In this document: piece after piece, positions 1 to 7,079 of the stretch
Position numbering within the stretch: the first letter of the stretch is position 1
Layout of the letters: every line of letters begins with the position of its first letter
From: Thiorhodovibrio litoralis
Lineage (GTDB): Bacteria; Pseudomonadota; Gammaproteobacteria; Chromatiales; Chromatiaceae
NCBI RefSeq assembly: GCF_033954455.1
Contig: NZ_CP121473.1
Span: 2,342,501-2,406,500, forward strand
Reading direction: 5' to 3'
Length of the DNA: 64,000 bases
Position numbers and translations under genes: made by a program
Notes under the pieces: generated by a model
The model's database searches: none
Told to the model about the DNA's origin: nothing
The model's input: only the letters and a program-made list of their open reading frames with translations

Positions 1-428
1 ATGAAGCGGCGCACGGTGGCATAGGAGGGCAGCGGCCCCAGGGTCTGATCGCCCGCGCACAAGGCGGCGAGGTTGTCGTAATGCAGCTGCACCGTCCAAC
101 CGGGGTAGTCGCGGTACTGGGCTTGCACCGCATCCATCAGGCGCGGACTCAGCGCGCGCTGCTCCCCGGCATCGCTGCGCCGGCGCGGGCGCAGTGCCGC
201 CACCGGGTCTTGGGCATCGCGTGCGAGGTAATACCAACGCTCCAAGGTGCCAAAGCTAAAACTGACCGCCCGCCCAGTCACCGGATGGCGCCATGACTTG
301 GCCGCTAGCGCCTTCAGCCGCGCGCCCAGCGCGTTCGCCGGCGCAGGATCAGCCAATAAAGGACCAATAATGGCAAAGCGCAACCGCGCCCAACCATCGG
401 GATCACCGAGGCCGTTGTCATCGGACAT
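1..428 (-). CDS. DDE/integrase-core type transposase, N-terminal part
   Basis: The frame opens at ATG 428 with a good ribosome site (GGGAGGTG) just upstream and runs off the left edge after about 142 residues. The visible part contains the family-like stretches RFAIIGPLLADP, SWRHPVTG and FGTLERWYYLARD, then a proline/arginine-rich segment and LPSYATVRRF. This fits the N-terminal helix-turn-helix region of integrase-core (rve, Mu/IS481-like) transposases. The catalytic DDE core is not in view. It follows the cysteine-rich companion gene by 93 bases. The exact IS family is uncertain. Confidence 0.7.
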   Translation of the reverse strand, partial: MSDDNGLGDPDGWARLRFAIIGPLLADPAPANALGARLKALAAKSWRHPVTGRAVSFSFGTLERWYYLARDAQDPVAALRPRRRSDAGEQRALSPRLMDAVQAQYRDYPGWTVQLHYDNLAALCAGDQTLGPLPSYATVRRF

Positions 429-521
429 TCGTCTTCACCTCCCAGTTGTTTCACACATCACCGGGAGTCTAGAAGGCGCCGCCCAGCGGCGCGATGAGGT
501 CTTCTGCGGGTTGGCGTTGCC

Positions 522-1091
522 CTACAGCGAGCCTGTCGCTGTCGTGCTCGGGGCGATCAATATCAGCAGTTGCACGACGCGCTCGGACAACGCTTTTGCG
601 CTCAATTTTTCCAGCAGGGATCCTGGCAGGTGCTCGGTGGCGATCGGCGGCATCAACAGACCAGCCAAGGATCGAAAGCAGCGGGTTTGCACAAACTGCT
701 CACGCCACCAGTGCTGCCACCGCCGCAGGGTTTGGACGGTGACACCGAGCGTCTTGATCAAGCGCTGGCGACGCGATGCGCTCAGCCCGCAATGCAGGGC
801 GGAAATCAGCACGACGATGACCCCGAGATAGACCTTGCGGCCCAGAAACCGAACGGAAGGCGGGGTGCTGCGCCGCCGGCACCCGTCCGCGGCACAGCAG
901 AAACTCAGACGGCTCTGGTAGCTCTCATCCAAGACGCCACGCACAACACCTCGGGGCTTACGCGGATAACGGGCGCTGTGCAACGCACCACCGCAGTCAC
1001 AGCCGCCCGCGCGGACTTCCTCGGCAATCGACTCGTCGATCCGGGTGAGCAGGTGGTAAAAGTTCGTGTCGGCAAGAAAGGCGTGACACAC
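522..1091 (-). CDS. Transposon-associated cysteine-rich protein
   Basis: A 189-residue protein read from GTG 1091, preceded by AGGAGA about nine bases away; no in-frame ATG fits better. Near the N-terminus it carries TNFYHLLTRIDESIAEE followed by CDCGG, and later CCAADGCRRR. These paired cysteines look like a zinc ribbon. A helix-turn-helix-like segment (TLGVTVQTLRRWQHWW) lies further on. Proteins of this kind regularly precede the integrase-core transposase of the same element, as here, and are thought to help DNA binding; the function is inferred from that pairing. It appears full length. Confidence 0.65.
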   Translation of the reverse strand: MCHAFLADTNFYHLLTRIDESIAEEVRAGGCDCGGALHSARYPRKPRGVVRGVLDESYQSRLSFCCAADGCRRRSTPPSVRFLGRKVYLGVIVVLISALHCGLSASRRQRLIKTLGVTVQTLRRWQHWWREQFVQTRCFRSLAGLLMPPIATEHLPGSLLEKLSAKALSERVVQLLILIAPSTTATGSL

Positions 1092-1239
1092 TGGGACTGT
1101 CTCCTGGTTTTTGGCGAAATTCGGAGACAGCCCTCTCGGGCAACTTGCGTCAAGTTGTTTGAGGGGGTTTTTTGTTTTCCCTCACTGAATTTGCTCAGAA
1201 TCGCGGCCGATTCCCGCAAATAGTCTGCTCAGGCTCACT

Positions 1240-1485
1240 GTACTCCTCGCGAAAGAGGAAGACCGCTGAATCCGATAGGCGCGGCCAACCCAGCTCGAAG
1301 GTGCCTGTCGTGATATCGATGGAGAGCCCCTCGATCTTGGTTTGGCCGGATCGCCAGAACACCCCAGCAATGGAGAAGCGCCCGAGCAAGGCGATCAGGC
1401 TGTGCGGAATGCGCTCCAGCAGCGGGATAGACACGGTGACGGCGGTGGCCAGACGGCTCGGGTGGGGCAGGGTATCAGCGTTCAT
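1240..1485 (-). pseudogene. bufD: DoxX-family membrane protein of the bufferin operon, 3' end lost to transposon insertion
   Basis: The frame starts at ATG 1485, ten bases after the bufC stop, and shows the start of a DoxX-like membrane protein: RFSIAGVFWRSGQTKIEG, then AVFLFREEY. DoxX proteins of about 140 residues continue with further membrane helices. Here the family sequence ends at residue 82 and 14 unrelated residues follow to a stop at 1195, inside the transposon. The product would lack the last membrane segments and is probably non-functional. A separate intact DoxX gene at 15437-15874 might replace it. Confidence 0.8.
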
Positions 1486-1495
1486 GGGCAGGTCC

Positions 1496-2263
1496 TCAGG
1501 TCGTAGCCGTGGAGTGGAAGCCGGTCAAGACCTGCTCGCGCAGCAGGACCGCCAGACAGCGAGTGAGATCAAAGTCGGCCTGGGTTGACGCCGTCTCGGC
1601 CGCCTCGCCCAGGGTGAGGCCGGCGCGCAAGGCGGCGATAAAGCGGACATCGCCAACCGCCATCGGCAGCACCCGCACCGAGCGTTCGTGGCGCAGCACC
1701 CAGGCGCTCTCGGGCACGCCGGGATCTGCGATTTCAGCGTTTTCCTCGCCTTGGTGCGCCGCCCAGATCGAGACGACCGCATAGGTGCAGCAAATGCCGC
1801 TCAGGCATGGGTGCAGCTCCAAACGCAGGCTGGCCAGTTGTTCTGGCGCAGCCATCAGCGGCGTCAAGGTGCCGGGATCGATGGGGGCGGCATCGGCAGC
1901 GTGGAGCGCATCCAGGCAGGCCAGCTCCAGCCGTGCCAAGTCGGACAGATAAGGCCAGTCCTCGGCCAGTTGGTTTGTGGCGATGAAGTCCGCGAAGCTC
2001 GCTCCGTAACGTGCCAGAATTGGCGAGCGGGGCGGATGGGCGCGTACGAAGGCGCGCGCCAGCTCGCGAAAGCGCGCCGCACCGACCACGGCCTGACAGA
2101 TCGGGAAGGTATCGGCGATGGCGCCCATGAGCGACAGGGTGACGTTGTTGCGGTAGACGGCGAATCGCTGCGCGGGATCGGACCCGTTCCAGGTGGTCAG
2201 CCCCGCCGGAATCGCTCGCTCCGGGTCCAGCAGTGCGCCGCACCAGGCATTTTGTTCGCTCAT
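1496..2263 (-). CDS. bufC: BufC-type (DUF2063) partner protein of bufferin maturation
   Basis: A 255-residue DUF2063 protein. In bufferin and related MNIO clusters this family acts as recognition partner for the iron-dependent oxidase that modifies cysteines of the precursor peptide. Family features include FAVYRNNVTLSLMGAIADTFPICQAVVG near the N-terminus (residues about 33-60), and PPRSPILARYGASFADFI and LARLELA further on. The start ATG 2263 overlaps the bufB stop by four bases (ATGA), which indicates translational coupling. The C-terminal half is the more variable domain that normally contacts the precursor. The gene is intact although its downstream neighbour is broken. Confidence 0.88.
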   Translation of the reverse strand: MSEQNAWCGALLDPERAIPAGLTTWNGSDPAQRFAVYRNNVTLSLMGAIADTFPICQAVVGAARFRELARAFVRAHPPRSPILARYGASFADFIATNQLAEDWPYLSDLARLELACLDALHAADAAPIDPGTLTPLMAAPEQLASLRLELHPCLSGICCTYAVVSIWAAHQGEENAEIADPGVPESAWVLRHERSVRVLPMAVGDVRFIAALRAGLTLGEAAETASTQADFDLTRCLAVLLREQVLTGFHSTATT

Positions 2264-3174
2264 GCGGCCAGCTCTCGCGCGGTATCCGCGTGTGTCAGAT
2301 GCGCTTGGGCGCGCGCAGCCTCCTCGAACAGGCGCCCAAAGTCAGGGACATCGTTATCCCACTCGATCAGCGTCGGTTGCGGGCCGATGCGCTCGAGTGT
2401 CCAGGCATAGAGCGACCAGACCGCTGCGTCCACGGCGCTGCCGTGGTCATCGATCAGCAGCGGATCACCGACGCTGTCGGTTTCGCGATGGAACCCGGCC
2501 AGATGGATCTCGCCGACCTGCGCGAGCGGCAGCGCCGCAAGATAGGCCAGCACATCGCGCCCGTGATTGGTGCAGGAAACATAGGCATTGTTGACATCGA
2601 GCAGCAGGCCGCAGCCGGTGCGCGCGACCAGCTCGCTGATGAAGTCGGACTCGCTCAGCGTAGAACCAGCAAACTCCAGATAGGTCGCCGGATTCTCCAG
2701 CAGGATGCGTCGGCCCAGAGAGTCCTGGACCTGATCGATGTGGGCGCGGACTCGGTTTAGGGTCGGGCGATCATAGGGAACCGGCAGCAGGTCGTTCCAG
2801 AAGACGCCGCCGTGGGTTGACCAGGCGAGATGTTCCGAGAACATCGCTGGTTGATAGCGATCAAGCAATGCGCGCAGTGCGCGAAGATGGTCAAGATCAA
2901 GCGGATCTTCCCCGCCGATCGACAGCCCTATGCCATGAACCGAGAGCGGGTAGCGCTCGGCGATGCAGGCCAGGTCGGCGTGCATCGGACCGCCGTCTAT
3001 CAAGTAATTTTCGGCATGGACCTCAAGAAACCCGAGGTCTGGTTGCCCTTGCAGGATCTCCGGCACATGCTGCGGTTTGAGACCCACGCCGACCCCGAGG
3101 GGCAGGCCGGCGTGGCGCCCGGACCGGAGAGCGCCAGCCGGCGCCCCTGAGCTTGAATGGCTGATTGGACACAT
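2260..3174 (-). CDS. bufB: BufB, DUF692/MNIO-family multinuclear iron oxidase
   Basis: A 304-residue DUF692 (MNIO) enzyme with a TIM-barrel fold that oxidises cysteines in ribosomally made peptides. Metal-site motifs are all visible: LGFLEVHAENY near the N-terminus, SVHGIGLSIGG, FSEHLAW, LLENPATY, LLDVNNAYVS, GEIHLAGF, DDHGSAV and LIEWDNDVPDF. ATG 3174 was chosen because a GGGGGAG ribosome site lies about ten bases upstream and homology begins just after it; the frame is open further upstream into bufA1 but without family sequence. It is 23 bases from bufA1 and overlaps bufC by four, so the three are one operon. Confidence 0.92.
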   Translation of the reverse strand: MCPISHSSSGAPAGALRSGRHAGLPLGVGVGLKPQHVPEILQGQPDLGFLEVHAENYLIDGGPMHADLACIAERYPLSVHGIGLSIGGEDPLDLDHLRALRALLDRYQPAMFSEHLAWSTHGGVFWNDLLPVPYDRPTLNRVRAHIDQVQDSLGRRILLENPATYLEFAGSTLSESDFISELVARTGCGLLLDVNNAYVSCTNHGRDVLAYLAALPLAQVGEIHLAGFHRETDSVGDPLLIDDHGSAVDAAVWSLYAWTLERIGPQPTLIEWDNDVPDFGRLFEEAARAQAHLTHADTARELAA

Positions 3175-3197
3175 GGCTGGCACTCCCCCACTGGCCC

Positions 3198-3506
3198 CTA
3201 GGACGCTTCCTTGAAGGCCGCGAGCTGGCCGTTGCCGGTTGGGGAAGTTGGCGAGGCGGTGGTCTCGCAACTGTCCTTGGGCACCAGCTTCCAGGCGTTG
3301 CCCTGATAGTCCTCGGTGGAAGTTCCCGCGCAGGTGGTGCCCGGCCCAGCGGCACAGTCGTTCTTCCCCTTCAACGCGACGCCGAAGCACTTTTCCTTGG
3401 CCCCGGAATCGGCTGCGCCCGCCGGAGCGGTGGCCATGGTCATGGCAGCCCCAAGGGCCAAGGCAAGAGCGGCGGTGGTGGCTTTCTGGTTGGTGGTCGT
3501 AGTCAT
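3198..3506 (-). CDS. bufA1: Bufferin precursor BufA1 (DUF2282), exported copper-binding peptide
   Basis: A 102-residue precursor. Residues 1-34 form a signal peptide ([19 protein letters not shown], cleavage near GAA-DS). The mature part has four cysteines in the arrangement [21 protein letters not shown] and VPKDSCE, typical of DUF2282 bufferins, whose cysteines are modified by BufB/BufC to chelate copper in the periplasm. The start at 3506 (MTTTTNQ) follows GGAG by six bases, which favours it over ATG 3518. A serine/threonine/proline-rich tail ends in FKEAS. It is the first gene of the operon and has a SigF-like promoter about 80 bases upstream. Confidence 0.92.
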   Translation of the reverse strand: MTTTTNQKATTAALALALGAAMTMATAPAGAADSGAKEKCFGVALKGKNDCAAGPGTTCAGTSTEDYQGNAWKLVPKDSCETTASPTSPTGNGQLAAFKEAS

Positions 3507-3587
3507 GGTTAGCTCCAATTTGGGATACGCGAATCAGTGTTGTTGAGCCCCGAAGCCAGGTTGCTCCGCAAGGGTCTCGGGTGAATA

Positions 3588-3612
3588 GTCGGTGGAGGGA
3601 GCGAATCCTTAC
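3588..3612 (-). promoter_or_regulatory. SigF-type ECF promoter for the buf operon
   Basis: Read on the minus strand the site is GTAAGG, a 15-base spacer, then CGAC (followed by T). It closely resembles the two GTAACC-N16-CGACT sites flanking the sigma-factor locus at 16.4 kb. It differs at the last two -35 bases and by one base in spacing. It lies about 80 bases upstream of the bufA1 start, a sensible distance for a promoter. Confidence 0.6.
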
Positions 3613-3925
3613 AGCCGAATCGCGTTAACTTATGTTTGACATGTGGAGATATAGTTATCCGTATAATCAGATGGATAAGTTAATGCAGATGTATTTATTC
3701 GGCTGGCTGGATCACGCGTGTCGCTGAGATCGACAGGGCCGATACCCGATTGCACCAACGTTTCGGTCCCTCGCTGATGCTGGTGGGCGGGAAGATGCCT
3801 GGCGGGATATTGAGCCAATCTGGACCGCAATCGCCGCAAACCAGGCAACTGAAGGCTTTATGGGCATCAGCGCCGATTTTGGGTCGTGGTCGATCCGATT
3901 GGGCGTGACGGGCCGATGGCCGTTC
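3613..3925 (+). other. Gene-poor interval between the buf operon and the hybrid kinases
   Basis: The part nearest bufA1 (3613-3700) is AT-rich compared with its surroundings. From about 3740 one plus-strand frame reads AWRDIEPIWTAIAANQ and stays open to a stop overlapping the end of the kinase gene. It resembles the tail of some protein but matches no family I recognise and has no start. Nothing here can be called with confidence. Confidence 0.3.
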
Positions 3926-6900
3926 CTATGACGCTGCGGCGACCACCTGGTCCAGCGCCTCGTTCAGGGCCTGGATGTCGATCGGTTTGGACAAGTAGTC
4001 ATTCATCCCCGCAGCCAGATACTTCTCCCGGTCCCCGGCAAGCGCGCGGGCGGTCAGCGCGATGATGGGGATCGACTGATTCAAGTCGCCTGTGGTGTTC
4101 TCCCGGATTTGACGGGTGGCCTCGACGCCATCCATCTCGGGCATTTGCACGTCCATGAGCACCAGATCGAACATTTGGCTTCCGAGCAACACCAATGCCT
4201 TGCGACCGTTGCTCGCTATCTGTACTTGATGGCCCAGCTTTTCCAGCAATTTCTGCACGACTTTGGCGTTGGTCGGTTCGTCCTCGGCCACCAGTATGCG
4301 CAGGGCCTTGGTCGGTGGCTCTGCCACCTTGAGATCTGTCGCTCCCAGCTCGTTCATGGCGGTCTCTTCAGCCGATTCGGTTCCCACCATGATCGTGAAT
4401 TGGACGTGGGTTCCCTCGCCCAGGGTGCTGTCCATCTCGACCTGGCCGCCCATCAGGCCCACCAGTCGCTTGACGATGGACAGGCCCAGACCGGTGCCCT
4501 GAAAGCGGCGCGTGGGGGAACCGTCGGCCTGGGTGAAGGGCTCGAACAGGAAGTCGATCATGTTCTCCGCGACGCCAATGCCGGTGTCGCGAATGGAGCA
4601 GCGCAGGCGGACGTGTTCGGCATCGATCTGCTCCAGCACATCGGCTTCGACGATCACCTCTCCATGCTCGGTGAACTTAACCGCGTTACCCACCAGATTG
4701 AACAGCACTTGGCGCAGCCGCGCCGGGTCTCCGATCAGGATGGTGGGAATCGTGGGGGCAATGCGCGCATGCAGGGCGATCCCTTTGGCAGCGGCTTGAT
4801 GGGCCAAGGCGGCCATGACCGGTTCCAACTGGGCGGCGAGTGCGAAGGGTTCTTCCAGGAGGCCCATGCGGTTGGCTTCGAGCTTGGAGAAATCAAGGAT
4901 GTCGTTGATCACCCGCAGCAGGAGTTGGGAGGACTGCATGGCCAGATCGACGCACTCGGCCTGTTCCGGCTCGAGTTCCGACATCTCAAGGAGCTGGAGA
5001 AAGCCCTGGACCCCATTGAGCGGCGTGCGCAGTTCGTGGCTCATGTTGGCCAGGAATTCGGATTTGGCCCGACTGGCGGCCTCGGCTTGTTCCTTGGCCA
5101 CGATGAGTTGCGCCTGAACCTGTTTGATAGCAGTCAGGTCCAGGGTCTGGGCCACGGAGTACAAGAACTGTCCGTCCGCGTCCCTGACCTTGGAGACGGT
5201 GACCAATCCCCAGCGGATTTCACCGTCCTTGCGCAGATAGCGCTTTTCCAGCTCGTAGCTGTCCTGGTCGCCATTGAGGTAGTGCTGATACAGCGCTTTG
5301 GAACTCTTTAGATCCTCAGGGTAGGTAATGTCCTTGAAGGTCCTGGCGAGCAGCTCCTGCCGGCTGTATCCATACAGCTGACAGGCCTTGTCGTTGACTT
5401 CCAAGAAATGTCCGCCCGGGCTGACCAGGGCCATGCCCACGCCGCTGTTGTGGAAGGCGCGGACGAAACGCGCCTCGTTCTCCTTGCGGGCGGCCTCGAT
5501 CCTCTTGCGCTGTGAGATGTCGCGCAGGATCAGGACGTGCCGGTCGGGCAGATAATTGGCCAGAGCGCTGTATTCCGCGATGACCCGGACGCCGTTCTTG
5601 CGGAACAGGGTGCATTCACCCGTTGCCTGAGGGCCAAATCCTTGTGGTGCGAGATCCGATGGCGCGAGGGCGCAGAATTCCTCGCGCCGATAGCCGGTCA
5701 GATCGCAGGCCGCCTGATTGACATTGAGGAAACGCCCTTGTGCGTCGGTGATGAAGATGGCTTCCTGGATATTCTCGAACAGGGTTCGGTACTTGACTTC
5801 GCTCTGGCGCAGGGACTGCTCGGCCTGCTTGAGTTCAGTGACATCCAGGATCGAGCCGTGAAGGCGGATTACCTGGCCATCGGCATTCCGATCCGCCAAG
5901 CCTTTGGCCTGTAGGTGCCGTTCCCGCCCATCAGGATGGGGTCGTCGTAACGCCAAGTTGTAGGGGGTGCCGTCCTCCAGGGTGCGCATCACCGCCTGGT
6001 GCAGCTTCTCCGCATCCTCGGGGTTGTAGAGAGCCAGTTGCCCCTGAAGGCCAGGTGGCGGCTGGGACGGATCCAGGCCCAAAATGCCATAAAGGTTCTC
6101 AGACCAAGTGATGATGCCGCTGTGAACCTCCCAGTCCCAGTCGCCCAAGCCTCCGACACGTTGGGCTTCTTTCAGACGCTGTTCCGAGCGTTTGAGCGCC
6201 TCCTCCGAGCGTTTGCGTTCGGTGATATCTTTGAAAACGACATAGTGCTGTCCGGTTTCCTGATTTCGCGTGATGGTGACCAAAACCGGGACGAAATGTC
6301 CCTTGACGTGTCGATAGCGGCGTTCCAGATGTGCCACGCCTTGCTGTTGGAACGCCAAGGTGTCCGGCGGCAGACCATCCTTTGTGAGATCGTCGGGATG
6401 GACATGCTCCCTGGCGTTCAAACCGACCATCTGCTGCGGCGAGTCATAGCCGAGAATGGCGGCAGCGGCCGGATTGGCTTCCCGAATGATGGAATCGGCT
6501 TGGCCCAGAAAAATACCCTCGCCAACATGCTCAAACACATGACGGAACTTCGCCTCGCTCTCCCGAAGCGCCACGGCCTGCCGATGCTCGGTGAGGTCCA
6601 CGCCCAAGCCGGTCAGTTCCAATGGATAGCCTTGGTCGTTTAGGGTCAGCACATTGGCCCAGGAAACATTCCGTCGCTCACCGCAGCGGGTCAGGATCTC
6701 GTTTTCATAGGTCACAATGCCTTGATCCGGTTTCCGGGCCATGAGCGCGTTGAAGACTTCGCGAATCTCGGCGCGGATGTTCTTGGGGATGAACAGTTCG
6801 AACCAGTCCTGCCCAAGCACTTCCTCGCGATTCCAGCCGGTCAGGCGCAGCAAATAGTTGTTGGCAAAGGTGATCTGGCCTTGACGGTCGAGGGTTACGC

Positions 6901-7039
6901 TGATTTGCGGCGCGTTGACCAGGATGTCCCGCCATTTCCGCTCGGATTCGTTTAGGGCCGCTTCGGCCGCTGTTGGCTCGGAGAGATCATGGACCAAGCC
7001 CATCAGCTCCTGCTTGGTCTTGTGCTGGTCGCCAGACAT
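3926..7039 (-). CDS. Hybrid histidine kinase with five PAS domains and a receiver
   Basis: A 1037-residue, probably cytoplasmic sensor kinase with no membrane segment. In order: five PAS/PAC units (about 33-155, 162-275, 290-400, 408-515, 527-650; boundaries marked by DLTEH, DITERKR, DVTELK and DISQRKR), a dimerisation/phosphoacceptor domain with FLANMSHELRTPLNG, an HATPase domain with NLVGNAVKFTEHGE and FQGTGLGLSIVKRLVG, and a receiver whose acceptor aspartate is in LVLMDVQMPEMDG. Start ATG 7039. It is the last of three tandem minus-strand kinases, 40 bases after the phytochrome gene, and shares a nearly identical kinase-receiver module with both neighbours. No output domain is present. Confidence 0.92.
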   Translation of the reverse strand: MSGDQHKTKQELMGLVHDLSEPTAAEAALNESERKWRDILVNAPQISVTLDRQGQITFANNYLLRLTGWNREEVLGQDWFELFIPKNIRAEIREVFNALMARKPDQGIVTYENEILTRCGERRNVSWANVLTLNDQGYPLELTGLGVDLTEHRQAVALRESEAKFRHVFEHVGEGIFLGQADSIIREANPAAAAILGYDSPQQMVGLNAREHVHPDDLTKDGLPPDTLAFQQQGVAHLERRYRHVKGHFVPVLVTITRNQETGQHYVVFKDITERKRSEEALKRSEQRLKEAQRVGGLGDWDWEVHSGIITWSENLYGILGLDPSQPPPGLQGQLALYNPEDAEKLHQAVMRTLEDGTPYNLALRRPHPDGRERHLQAKGLADRNADGQVIRLHGSILDVTELKQAEQSLRQSEVKYRTLFENIQEAIFITDAQGRFLNVNQAACDLTGYRREEFCALAPSDLAPQGFGPQATGECTLFRKNGVRVIAEYSALANYLPDRHVLILRDISQRKRIEAARKENEARFVRAFHNSGVGMALVSPGGHFLEVNDKACQLYGYSRQELLARTFKDITYPEDLKSSKALYQHYLNGDQDSYELEKRYLRKDGEIRWGLVTVSKVRDADGQFLYSVAQTLDLTAIKQVQAQLIVAKEQAEAASRAKSEFLANMSHELRTPLNGVQGFLQLLEMSELEPEQAECVDLAMQSSQLLLRVINDILDFSKLEANRMGLLEEPFALAAQLEPVMAALAHQAAAKGIALHARIAPTIPTILIGDPARLRQVLFNLVGNAVKFTEHGEVIVEADVLEQIDAEHVRLRCSIRDTGIGVAENMIDFLFEPFTQADGSPTRRFQGTGLGLSIVKRLVGLMGGQVEMDSTLGEGTHVQFTIMVGTESAEETAMNELGATDLKVAEPPTKALRILVAEDEPTNAKVVQKLLEKLGHQVQIASNGRKALVLLGSQMFDLVLMDVQMPEMDGVEATRQIRENTTGDLNQSIPIIALTARALAGDREKYLAAGMNDYLSKPIDIQALNEALDQVVAAAS

Positions 7040-7079
7040 GGTGTTCAGTCTCTTTCGGAGAACAGGAGCGCGCTTGCAA

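Larger units (their letters stand above)
1..1239 (-). mobile_element. Two-gene transposon/IS element, truncated by the left window edge
   Basis: Two minus-strand genes (a small cysteine-rich protein, then an integrase-core type transposase) form a pair often seen together in proteobacterial insertion elements. The right boundary is set near 1239 because the reading frame of the neighbouring DoxX gene stays family-like up to the codon at 1240-1242 and then becomes unrelated. Two copies of TGCTCAG (about 1192 and 1230) lie near this end and could belong to the terminus. The other end lies outside the window, so terminal repeats and target duplication cannot be checked. Confidence 0.7.

Noticed and set aside
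3630-3848. Possible 72-residue minus-strand gene upstream of bufA1
   Set aside because: No ribosome site and no motif; it overlaps AT-rich probable regulatory DNA.
4109-5311. Long plus-strand open frame of 400 codons
   Set aside because: It lies entirely antisense to the five-PAS kinase; residues are His/Gly/Leu-rich without any motif, typical of a GC-rich shadow frame.
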